Assembly (NCBI RefSeq): GCF_001426925.1 | Contig: NZ_LMFR01000026.1 | Coordinates: 1 to 64,000, forward strand | Source: Microbacterium sp. Root53 | Lineage (GTDB): Bacteria; Actinomycetota; Actinomycetes; Actinomycetales; Microbacteriaceae | DNA: 64,000 bases | Direction: 5' to 3' | Part shown: positions 57,580 to 64,000 of the stretch, piece by piece | How the letters are laid out: every line of letters begins with the position of its first letter | How positions within the stretch are numbered: the stretch's first letter is position 1 | Translations under genes and position numbers: made by a program | The notes under the pieces: generated by a model | Database searches by the model: none | What the model was told of the DNA's origin: nothing | What the model saw: only the letters and a program-made list of their open reading frames with translations

Positions 57580-57882
57580 CGGATCGGGTTCCCACGAGAT
57601 CGAACGCTCGCGCCCACGCTTCGCGCGGGCACTCTCGTTCGAGGGCTGTCGCTTCGCTCCATCCGGGTGACGGAATCTTCCGTCGTCGGGATGGTCGGCA
57701 GTCGCTTCGCTCCACGCTCGCTTCGCTCGCACGTTCTTTTTCAGAAGCGGTCGCACGCGTGCGGGCGCCCCTTCGGGGGCCCTTCGCGAGCGAGAACGTC
57801 GCTGACGCTCCGTTCGGCAGCGCTCCGCGCTGCGATTGGCCGCTCCGCGGCACGCTCGCTTCGCTCGCACGACGGTAGATGA
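57580..57882. repeat. Two tandem family B repeats after the small RNA
   Basis: First unit from 57576: TTCGGATCGGGTTCCCACGA, GATCGAACGCTCGCGCCCAC, GCTTCGCGCGGGCACTCTCG, then CCACGCTCGCTTCGCTCGCA near 57711. Second unit from 57737: TTCTTTTTCAGAAGCGGTCG, CACGCGTGCGGGCGCCCCTT, GCGAGCGAGAACGTCGCTGA, TGCGATTGGCCGCTCCGCGG and CGCTCGCTTCGCTCGCACGA. No coding sequence is seen in 57427-58059. Confidence 0.8.
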
Positions 57883-57892
57883 CGAGGTTCCA

Positions 57893-58036
57893 GCCGGTCG
57901 TTGAGCGACGAGCGCCAGCGAGGAGTCGAAACGTGCTGAAGCGACCCGGCCGTTCGGGATGGTTCGGCCGCGTTTCGACTCCGGCTCCTTCGTCGCCTCC
58001 GCTCAACGACCGAGGGGTGGATGCCGGTCGTTGAGC
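57893..58036. repeat. Family A repeats in two orientations before pabC
   Basis: An inverted copy GGTCGTTGAGCGACGAGCGC to GTCGAAACG (57897-57934) faces a direct copy CGTTTCGACTCCGGCTCC to CTCAACGACCGAGGGG (57970-58016), then a remnant GGTCGTTGAGCGCGCGCGG (58025). The first 38 nt are nearly identical to the copy at 20636. Confidence 0.8.
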
Positions 58037-58047
58037 GCGCGCGGTCG

Positions 58048-58053
58048 TAGGCT
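58048..58053 (+). promoter_or_regulatory. Leaderless -10 element of the pabC-like gene (TAGGCT)
   Basis: TAGGCT ends 6 nt before the ATG at 58060. Confidence 0.6.
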
Positions 58054-58059
58054 CGGGGC

Positions 58060-58956
58060 ATGACCTGGCGATTCGCCCTCATCGTGGCGCCCGTGCCCGC
58101 AGACGACCCCCGCACCGACTTCGCCGACACGCTCGCCGTGATCGACCCCGACGCGCCGGCACTGAGCGTGGGCGAGCTGAGCACCCAGCGCGGCGACGGG
58201 ATCTTCGAGACCATCGGCGTGGTCGACGGGCACCCGCAGGAGGTGCAGGCGCACCTCGAGCGCCTCGCCCACTCCGCGCGCCTGTGCGACCTGCCCGCCC
58301 CGAACCTCGCGCAGTGGCGAGCCGCGGTCGAGCGGGCGGCGGTCGAATGCCCCGCGGGGGAGAGCGCCATCAAGCTCATCCTCAGCCGCGGCGTCGAGCG
58401 CGTCGCGACCGGCCTCGAGGGTCCCACCGCGTGGGTCACCGCCGCGCCCGCGGCCGACATGAGCGTGGCCCGCACCGAGGGCATCAAGGTCGTCACGCTC
58501 GACCGCGGCCTCGACAGCGGTGCCGCCACGCGCGCGCCCTGGCTCCTGCTCGGCGCCAAGACGCTGTCCTACGCCGTCAACATGGCGGCCCTGCGCGAGG
58601 CGCACCGCCGCGACGCGCACGACGCGATCTTCGTCACGAGCGACGGTTACGTGCTCGAGGCGCCCACCGCGTCCGTCATCCTGCGCCGCGGCGACACCTT
58701 CATCACGCCCGAGCCGAACGGCGGCATCCTGCATGGCACGACGCAGCTGAGCGTCTTCGACTGGCTCGAGGAGAACGGCCACTCGACCGGCTACGAGCAC
58801 GTGCCGGCCGCCGCCCTCGGGACGGCCGACGCGATGTGGCTGGTCTCGAGCGTGCGGCTGGCGGCGCCCGTCACGCTCCTCGACGGCCGCGAGCTGCCCG
58901 TCGACCGCGAGCTCACGGCAGCGATGAACGCGTACCTGCTCAGCCCGCGCGACTGA
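58060..58956 (+). CDS. pabC: Class IV aminotransferase, probable aminodeoxychorismate lyase
   Basis: 298 residues. PLP enzyme of fold type IV. QRGDGIFETIGVVDGHPQEVQAHLERL is the N-terminal class IV signature, the Schiff-base Lys is in LLLGAKTLSYAVNMAALREA, and AIFVTSDGYVLEAPTASVIL and GILHGTTQLSVF complete it. Either a 4-amino-4-deoxychorismate lyase (p-aminobenzoate for folate) or a D-amino-acid or branched-chain aminotransferase; the lyase is preferred by the overall size and the missing long C-terminus. ATG by the leaderless element. Confidence 0.82.
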   Translation: MTWRFALIVAPVPADDPRTDFADTLAVIDPDAPALSVGELSTQRGDGIFETIGVVDGHPQEVQAHLERLAHSARLCDLPAPNLAQWRAAVERAAVECPAGESAIKLILSRGVERVATGLEGPTAWVTAAPAADMSVARTEGIKVVTLDRGLDSGAATRAPWLLLGAKTLSYAVNMAALREAHRRDAHDAIFVTSDGYVLEAPTASVILRRGDTFITPEPNGGILHGTTQLSVFDWLEENGHSTGYEHVPAAALGTADAMWLVSSVRLAAPVTLLDGRELPVDRELTAAMNAYLLSPRD

Positions 58957-58968
58957 TCCGAGGACGAC

Positions 58969-58996
58969 GATGGCCCCTCCCGAAGGAGGGGCCATC
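58969..58996. terminator. Hairpin between pabC and pstB
   Basis: GATGGCCCCTCC (58969-58980), loop CGAA, GGAGGGGCCATC (58985-58996); serves convergent genes. Confidence 0.8.
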
Positions 58997-59015
58997 GTGC
59001 GTCGAGGCGTGGGGC

Positions 59016-59795
59016 TCAGCCGAAGCGGCCCGAGACGTAGTCCTCGGTCGCCTGCACCGACGGCGTCGTGAAGATCTTCGTCGTGTCGTCGTACTCGATG
59101 AGCTTGCCGGGCTTGCCCGTGCCCGCGATGTTGAAGAACGCGGTCTTGTCGCTCACGCGCGACGCCTGCTGCATGTTGTGCGTCACGATCACGACCGTGT
59201 AGTCGTTCTTGAGCTCGGAGATGAGCTCCTCGATCGCGAACGTCGAGATCGGGTCGAGGGCCGAGCACGGCTCGTCCATCAGGATGACCTGCGGCGACAC
59301 CGCGATCGTGCGCGCGATGCACAGGCGCTGCTGCTGGCCGCCCGACAGGCCCGAGCCCGGGCGGTCGAGGCGGTCCTTGACCTCGTTCCACAGGTTGGCG
59401 CCGCGCAGCGACTTCTCGACCAGGTCGTCGGCGTCGCTCTTCGAGATGCGCTTGTTGTTGAGCGTCACGCCGGCCAGCACGTTCTCGCGGATCGACATGG
59501 TCGGGAACGGGTTCGGGCGCTGGAACACCATGCCCACCTGGCGGCGCACCAGCACGGGGTCCACGCCGTTGCCGTACAGGTTCTCGCCGTCGAGCAGCAC
59601 CTCGCCCTCGACACGGGCGCCGGGGATGACCTCGTGCATGCGGTTGAGCGTGCGCAGGAACGTGGACTTGCCGCAGCCCGACGGGCCGATGAACGCGGTG
59701 ACCGTCCGGGGCTGGATGTCGATGGAGACGCCCTCCACGGCGAGGAAGTCGCCGTAGTAGACGTTGAGGTCGTTGACTTCGATGCTCTTGGACAC
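59016..59795 (-). CDS. pstB: Phosphate ABC transporter ATP-binding protein
   Basis: 259 residues. Walker [21 protein letters not shown]-loop [12 protein letters not shown], signature [15 protein letters not shown], Walker [16 protein letters not shown] and [13 protein letters not shown]. It energises phosphate uptake with PstA and PstC. GTG start with AAAGAGA upstream; last gene of the pstSCAB operon, no phoU follows. Confidence 0.97.
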   Translation of the reverse strand: MSKSIEVNDLNVYYGDFLAVEGVSIDIQPRTVTAFIGPSGCGKSTFLRTLNRMHEVIPGARVEGEVLLDGENLYGNGVDPVLVRRQVGMVFQRPNPFPTMSIRENVLAGVTLNNKRISKSDADDLVEKSLRGANLWNEVKDRLDRPGSGLSGGQQQRLCIARTIAVSPQVILMDEPCSALDPISTFAIEELISELKNDYTVVIVTHNMQQASRVSDKTAFFNIAGTGKPGKLIEYDDTTKIFTTPSVQATEDYVSGRFG

Positions 59796-59838
59796 CTGGG
59801 TCTCTTTCTTCGGGAAGCGGGAGGTCGGGTCGAGGGCG

Positions 59839-60924
59839 TCAGCGGCCGGTCATCTTGGGCGCGAAGATCTTGGCGATCAGGCGCGCGCCGAGGTTGAGCA
59901 CCATGACGATGAGGATGAGGGTCAGCGCGGCGGCCCAGGCGCGGGCGACCGAGGCGTCGGGGTTCGTGCCCTGCTGCATGTACGAGTTGTAGGCGAACAC
60001 CGGCAGGGTCATCATGTTGTCGTTGAACAGGTTGGTGTTCAGGCTCTGCGTGAAGCCGGCCGTGAGCAGCAGCGGCGCGGTCTCGCCGATGACGCGGGCG
60101 ATCGCGAGCATGACGCTCGTGGTGATGCCGGCGATCGACGTGGGCAGCACGACCTTCACGATCGTCGCCCACTTCGGCACGCCCAGGGCGTAGGACGCCT
60201 CGCGCAGCTCGTTCGGCACGATCCGCAGCAGCTCCTCGCTGCCTCGCACGACGACCGGGATCATCAGCACGGCCAGCGCGAGCGAGCCCATGATGCCCAT
60301 CGAGGTGCCGGGCCCGATCAGGAGCGCGAACACCGAGTAGATGAACAGACCCGCGACGATCGACGGGATGCCCGTCATGACGTCGACGAGGAACGTGATG
60401 GCCTTGGCGATGCGGCCGCGGCCGTACTCGACGAGGTAGATCGAGGTCATCAGACCGATCGGCACCGAGATCACCGTGGCCGCGAGCGTGATCAGGAGCG
60501 TGCCCCAGATCGCGTGCACGGCGCCGCCGCCCTCGCCCACGACGTTGCGCATCGAGTAGCTGAAGAACTCGAGGTCGAAGCGCTGCAGGCCCGCGACCAG
60601 CACCGTGAACAGCAGCGAGATGAGCGGCAGCAGGGCGAGCACGAACGCGCTCGCGACGAGCGCGGTCATGAGGCGGTCGACCGCGTGGCGGCCGCTCTCG
60701 GCGATGCTCGAGAGCACCGTGATCGCGATGAGGTAGATCAGCATGCCGAGCGCGACGGCGCCCGCGATGTTGAAGTCGGCCAGGTCGCCGCCGGCGCTCG
60801 CGACCCCGACGATCACGAACGAGATGAACATCGAGAAGGCGAGCAGGCCCCACGGGGCCCAGGCGGGCAGCTTGCCGGCGGTCAGCGACACGGTCGGTCG
60901 CGCGGGGGCGGCGATGGTGGCCAT
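59839..60924 (-). CDS. pstA: Phosphate ABC transporter permease
   Basis: 361 residues, six core membrane helices preceded by a longer N-terminal region with additional helices ([37 protein letters not shown]), as usual in actinobacteria. EAA loop [32 protein letters not shown]; conserved [19 protein letters not shown] overlaps the pstC stop by one base (TGATG). Confidence 0.96.
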   Translation of the reverse strand: MATIAAPARPTVSLTAGKLPAWAPWGLLAFSMFISFVIVGVASAGGDLADFNIAGAVALGMLIYLIAITVLSSIAESGRHAVDRLMTALVASAFVLALLPLISLLFTVLVAGLQRFDLEFFSYSMRNVVGEGGGAVHAIWGTLLITLAATVISVPIGLMTSIYLVEYGRGRIAKAITFLVDVMTGIPSIVAGLFIYSVFALLIGPGTSMGIMGSLALAVLMIPVVVRGSEELLRIVPNELREASYALGVPKWATIVKVVLPTSIAGITTSVMLAIARVIGETAPLLLTAGFTQSLNTNLFNDNMMTLPVFAYNSYMQQGTNPDASVARAWAAALTLILIVMVLNLGARLIAKIFAPKMTGR

Positions 60925-61928
60925 CAGTTCGCTCCAGAGAACTCGGCGCGGCGGGCGACGATCCAGCGCGCCACGAAGTTGACCGCGAAGGTCACGATGA
61001 ACAGGATCAGACCGGTCGCGATCAGGGTGTTGACGCCCTCGTCGTGCGCCTCGGGGAACGACAGCGCGATGTTCGCGGGGATCGGGGTCGGGTTGGTCGA
61101 GGTCAGCAGCTCGAACGTCACGACGCCCGAGACCGACAGCACCATGGTCACCGCCATGGTCTCGCCGAGCGCGCGGCCGAGGGCCAGCATCGCCGCGGAC
61201 ACCATGCCGCCGCGCGCGAACGGCAGGACCGCCATCTGGATGACCTCCCAGCGCGTGGCGCCCAGCGCCAGCGCGGCCTCCTCGTGCAGCTTCGGGGTCT
61301 GGATGAACACCTCGCGGCAGATGGCGGTCATGATCGGCAGGATCATGACGGCGAGCACGAGCGAGGCGGTCATGATGGTGCGGCCCGTCGCCGACACCTG
61401 GCCGCCGAAGAGGGGGATCCAGGCGAGCGTCTCGTTGAGCCACACGTAGAACGGCTGCAGCATCGGGGCGAAGGTGAGACCGCCCCAGAGGCCGAAGACC
61501 ACCGACGGCACGGCCGCGAGCAGGTCGATGATGTAGCCGAGGCCCGCGGCGAGACGCCGGGGCGCGTAGTGCGAGATGAACAGCGCGATGCCGATCGCGA
61601 CCGGAGAGGCGATCAGCAGCGCGATGGCCGACGCCCACACGGTGCCGAACACCAGCGGCCAGACGTAGTCCCAGAAGGACCGGCCCTGGAGGATGTGGTT
61701 CGTGCTCGTGTCGGGCTTGAACGCGGGGAGCGACTGCAGGATCAGGAACGTCGCGACGGCCGCGAGCACGACGAGGATGACGATGCCGGCTCCGAGCGCG
61801 GTGCCGGAGAAGATGCGGTCGCCCGGGCGCTGCACCGGCTTCGCCGGACGGGCGGCCTGAGCGGCCGGCTTCGGGGGCTGCCCGGTGCCGCGGGCGGTCG
61901 CCTCGGGCTGCGGCGTTGTCGTGGTCAT
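60924..61928 (-). CDS. pstC: Phosphate ABC transporter permease
   Basis: 334 residues. Pro/Thr-rich cytoplasmic start (TTTPQPEATARGTGQPPKPA) and six membrane helices; LLAAVPSVVFGLWGGLTFAP and the EAA loop KLHEEAALALGATRWEVIQMAVLPFARGG-region are typical of PstC. ATG at 61928 with a GGAG-containing leader (GCTGGCTCC on the plus strand). Separated from pstS by a hairpin. Confidence 0.96.
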   Translation of the reverse strand: MTTTTPQPEATARGTGQPPKPAAQAARPAKPVQRPGDRIFSGTALGAGIVILVVLAAVATFLILQSLPAFKPDTSTNHILQGRSFWDYVWPLVFGTVWASAIALLIASPVAIGIALFISHYAPRRLAAGLGYIIDLLAAVPSVVFGLWGGLTFAPMLQPFYVWLNETLAWIPLFGGQVSATGRTIMTASLVLAVMILPIMTAICREVFIQTPKLHEEAALALGATRWEVIQMAVLPFARGGMVSAAMLALGRALGETMAVTMVLSVSGVVTFELLTSTNPTPIPANIALSFPEAHDEGVNTLIATGLILFIVTFAVNFVARWIVARRAEFSGAN

Positions 61929-61988
61929 GCGGGCTGGCTCCTCAGACGCTCAGTCGGATCCGGTGACGGGACGGGGGTTCACGCAGTT

Positions 61989-62044
61989 CGGTGCCCCCGC
62001 GCATCCTCGAAGAGGATCCCACATGGGAATGCGCGGGGGCACCG
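61989..62044 (-). terminator. Complex hairpin between pstS and pstC
   Basis: CGGTGCCCCCGCGCAT (61989-62004) pairs perfectly with ATGCGCGGGGGCACCG (62029-62044). The 24-nt loop can itself form CCTC-GAA-GAGG. On the minus strand it follows pstS and precedes pstC, so partial termination would give more PstS than transporter. Confidence 0.7.
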
Positions 62045-62066
62045 ACTGCTTTCAGCGAGTGATCGG

Positions 62067-63176
62067 TCAGCCGACCTGGATCATGTCGATCGCGGCGAGC
62101 GCCTGCTCACGCAGACCCTCCGAGATCGGGGCGGCGCCGGCGGCCTCGGCGGCGACCTGCTGGCCCTCCTCCGACGCCATGAACTCGAAGTACGCCTTCA
62201 CGAGGCCGGCCTTCTCGGTGTCCTCGTACTGCTCGCACGCGATCAGGTAGCTGACCAGGGCGATCGGGTACGCGCCGTCGGCGGCGGCAGCCGGGTCGAC
62301 GTCGAACACCAGGTCGGCGGCGCCGCGGCCCTCGACCAGCGGCGAGCTCTCGACCAGCGCGGCGGCGGCCTCGGGCGAGTACTCGATGAACTCGCCGCCG
62401 ACCTCGACCTTGGCGGCCGTCAGCGTGTCGATCTGCGACGCGTCCGCGTACACGATCGCGCCGTTGCCGGCCTTGGCGGCGGCCACGACACCCGAGGTGC
62501 CCTGAGCGGCCTCGCCGCCCTCGATCGGCCACACGCCGTCGGCCTCCCACTCCCACACGTCGGGGGCGGTCGCCTCGAGGTAGGTCGTGAAGGTCTCGGT
62601 GGTGCCCGAGTCGTCCGAGCGGTGGACCGGCGTGATGGCCAGGTCGGGCAGCTCGACGCCCTCGTTCAGCGCGGCGATGGCCGGGTCGTTCCAGTTGGTG
62701 ATCTTGCCCGCGAACATGCCGGCGATGGTCGCGGCGTCCAGGTTCAGCGAGTCGACGCCCTCGAGGTTGTAGGCCACGGCGACCGGGGCGATGTAGAGCG
62801 GGAGCTCGACGATGTCGTCAGTGGCGCAGGCGCCGAAGCCGCCCGCGGCGACCTCCTCGTCGTCGAACGCGCGGTCCGAGCCGATGAAGTCCGAGGCGCC
62901 GGCGATGAAGTTCTCGCGTCCGGTGCCCGAGCCGGTGGGCTCGTAGTTGACGGTGACGTCGGGGTTGGCGGTCTGGAACGCGGCGACCCATGCCTCCTGG
63001 GCCGAGCCCTGCGACGAGGCGCCGGTCGCGTTGATGGTGCCGCTGAGGGTCGAGGCGGTCTCCTCCGGAGCGCCGCTCTCGCCGCCGGCGGGGGCCTCGT
63101 TGGCCGCGCAGCCCGCGAGGGCCAGCGCGGTGACGGCGCCGAACGCGGCGATGCTGGTGAAACGAGCGATCTTCAC
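62067..63176 (-). CDS. pstS: Phosphate-binding lipoprotein
   Basis: 369 residues. Lipoprotein signal peptide RFTSIAAFGAVTALALAGC with lipobox ALAGC, so tethered outside the membrane. PstS motifs GTINATGASSQGSAQEAWV, NYEPTGSGTGRENFIAGASDFIGSDRAF, AVAYNLEGVDSLNLD, PVHRSDDSGTTETFTTYLEA. Binds phosphate and delivers it to PstCA. First gene of the operon, behind the PHO box. Confidence 0.97.
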   Translation of the reverse strand: MKIARFTSIAAFGAVTALALAGCAANEAPAGGESGAPEETASTLSGTINATGASSQGSAQEAWVAAFQTANPDVTVNYEPTGSGTGRENFIAGASDFIGSDRAFDDEEVAAGGFGACATDDIVELPLYIAPVAVAYNLEGVDSLNLDAATIAGMFAGKITNWNDPAIAALNEGVELPDLAITPVHRSDDSGTTETFTTYLEATAPDVWEWEADGVWPIEGGEAAQGTSGVVAAAKAGNGAIVYADASQIDTLTAAKVEVGGEFIEYSPEAAAALVESSPLVEGRGAADLVFDVDPAAAADGAYPIALVSYLIACEQYEDTEKAGLVKAYFEFMASEEGQQVAAEAAGAAPISEGLREQALAAIDMIQVG

Positions 63177-63237
63177 TGTGTATCCGTTTCGATCAGGGAT
63201 TCAGGGACGTCCCCGCCGGGTCGCAGGGCACGTGGTG

Positions 63238-63292
63238 ACCGTACGAGGGGGCAGTGAAGAGCGTGCGGTGCACTGGTGAACGGAAGGTGAAC
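63238..63292 (-). promoter_or_regulatory. pstS promoter with direct-repeat PHO box
   Basis: On the minus strand GTTCACCTTCC (63292-63282) and GTTCACCAGTG (63281-63271) are 11-nt direct repeats with identical GTTCACC heptamers, the pattern known for PhoP boxes in actinobacteria; CTTCACTGCCC (63259-63249) is in the same 11-nt phase. A -10 TACGGT lies at 63243-63238, about 62 nt before the start codon. Points to induction by phosphate limitation. Confidence 0.75.
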
Positions 63293-63355
63293 GACGCGCG
63301 TCGATCCCGCGGAGAAGCCCGATCCCACAGCGAATTCCCGGGGGAGGGCGCCGGG

Positions 63356-64000
63356 TCAGATCTTGGGCGCGTGGGTCTCGATCGCGACGATCCCGGATCC
63401 GGGGTTCGTGGCGGAGACGTGCACGACGCTGAAGGCGCCGAACTCCAGGGCGGCCGCGTCGGCCAGGTAGGAGCCCCGCATGGTGCCGGTCGCAAGCGCC
63501 AACTCGGTCAGGATCTCCGGCAGCACCGGGCCGTGGCTGCACAGGACCGCGGGCTTGCCGGAGCGGATGCGCCGGCCCACGACCTGGCGCACGTCGGCGG
63601 CCCCGTCCTCCCACGCGTCCTGGCTGATCAGCTCGGTCTCGTCGATCCGGCGGCCGATGGCCTTCGAGAGCGGGACCACCGTCTTGACGCAGCGCACCGC
63701 GTCGCTGGAGACGATGCGGCGCACGCCGAACGCGCGCAGCCCTCCGACGATCGCCTTCGCCTGCTCCTTGCCGCGGGGAAGCAGGGGTCGCAGCGCGTCA
63801 CGCCCGTCCCACTCGTCCCGCGGCACGGCCTTGCCGTGCCGCAGCGCGACGACCGGGAAGGTGTGCAGCACGCCGTCGTCGACGAGACGCTCGAAGTGCT
63901 CGAGGATCTCGATGTCGACCGGGTAGCTCAGCCGTGCGTGCGCCTTCTTGAGACCCACCCATTCGATGGCGGCGATCTCGTCGTTCGGCACGAAAGAGCT
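63356..64000 (-). CDS. MutT1-type NUDIX/histidine phosphatase, partial
   Basis: The gene continues beyond the window; 214 C-terminal residues are seen. The first 35 or so (VPNDEIAAIEWVGLKKAHARLSYPVDIEILEHFERL) are the end of a NUDIX domain; the rest is a histidine-phosphatase domain starting VVALRHGKAVPRDEWDG, with RHG, the second Arg/Ser region VSSDAVRCVKTV and CSHGPVLPEI. In Mycobacterium the same fusion (MutT1) converts 8-oxo-dGTP and diadenosine polyphosphates. The apparent GTG start at 63991 is inside the NUDIX domain and should not be taken as the real one. Confidence 0.85.
   Translation of the reverse strand, partial: SSFVPNDEIAAIEWVGLKKAHARLSYPVDIEILEHFERLVDDGVLHTFPVVALRHGKAVPRDEWDGRDALRPLLPRGKEQAKAIVGGLRAFGVRRIVSSDAVRCVKTVVPLSKAIGRRIDETELISQDAWEDGAADVRQVVGRRIRSGKPAVLCSHGPVLPEILTELALATGTMRGSYLADAAALEFGAFSVVHVSATNPGSGIVAIETHAPKI

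Noticed and set aside
57369-57870. Open frames in both strands within the repeat region around 57.4-57.9 kb
   Set aside because: Composition is Arg/Ser-rich repeat translation without a start context, and the region is better explained by the small RNA and repeats.
63356-63991. A complete 211-residue phosphatase starting at the GTG 63991
   Set aside because: The N-terminal residues are the end of a NUDIX domain and the frame is open to the window edge, so the gene is partial.

Overview
The window is a 64 kb piece of a high-GC actinobacterial chromosome, most likely from the Microbacteriaceae and probably Microbacterium or a close relative. The grounds are very GC-rich codon use, frequent GTG starts, many apparently leaderless genes with a TANNNT hexamer 6-7 nt before the start codon, a DUF222/HNH protein, a DUF7882-type small protein, an ECF42 sigma factor module, and dispersed palindromic repeats of a kind I associate with this family. 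The order dnaX-recR ... lysC-asd ... bifunctional PBP-metallophosphoesterase ... RidA ... acs ... tad ... topA-tmk-holB follows, from memory, the order of the same genes in Mycobacterium tuberculosis, so this is largely conserved core chromosome. I see no prophage, CRISPR array, insertion sequence or conjugative element.

Layout. 1-5.8 kb: the end of an HNH endonuclease gene, a DUF1622 protein, tRNA-Ser(GGA), and a MoxR/DUF58/transglutaminase operon on the minus strand. 5.8-13.9 kb: the small SRP RNA, then pta-ackA (acetate overflow and acetyl-P), a beta-phosphoglucomutase-like HAD protein with a GH65 glycoside phosphorylase (disaccharide phosphorolysis), and a sulfurtransferase. 14-18.5 kb: dnaX, recR, an EamA exporter and a small membrane protein. 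18.6-25.3 kb: lysC (with an internal beta-subunit start), a GNAT protein, asd, mqo, a NUDIX enzyme, an unknown protein and thymidine kinase. 25.5-29.7 kb: galE, an LldR-type regulator with two visible operators, lldD and a HAD phosphatase. 29.8-37 kb: tRNA-Pro, a short GNAT-like protein, a metallophosphoesterase, a class A PBP with PASTA domains, DUF4177, RidA and acs.

37.2-43.1 kb: a minimal Tad/Flp pilus locus followed by a DUF2520 protein and panC-panD-panB. 43.2-49.6 kb: topA, tmk, holB and a secreted lipoprotein peptidase. 49.7-58 kb: tRNA-Thr, a rhodanese, a DUF4230 protein, small unknowns, a pncA-like hydrolase with a transglutaminase, an ECF42 sigma factor with its DGPF-motif partner, DUF7882, tRNA-Lys apparently co-transcribed with an AlkD-like repair gene, and a 633-nt gene-free stretch holding a compact structured RNA candidate plus repeats. 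58-64 kb: a pabC-like lyase, the pstSCAB phosphate transporter behind a direct-repeat PHO box, and the 3' part of a NUDIX/histidine-phosphatase gene.

Acetate and lactate use recurs: Pta-AckA and Acs interconvert acetate and acetyl-CoA, LldD oxidises lactate and Mqo feeds malate electrons to menaquinone. The most unusual material is non-coding: the possible small RNA at about 57.5 kb, two repeat families that abut or supply stop codons and in one case are translated in frame inside dnaX, and the tRNA-Lys/alkD junction separated by one nucleotide.
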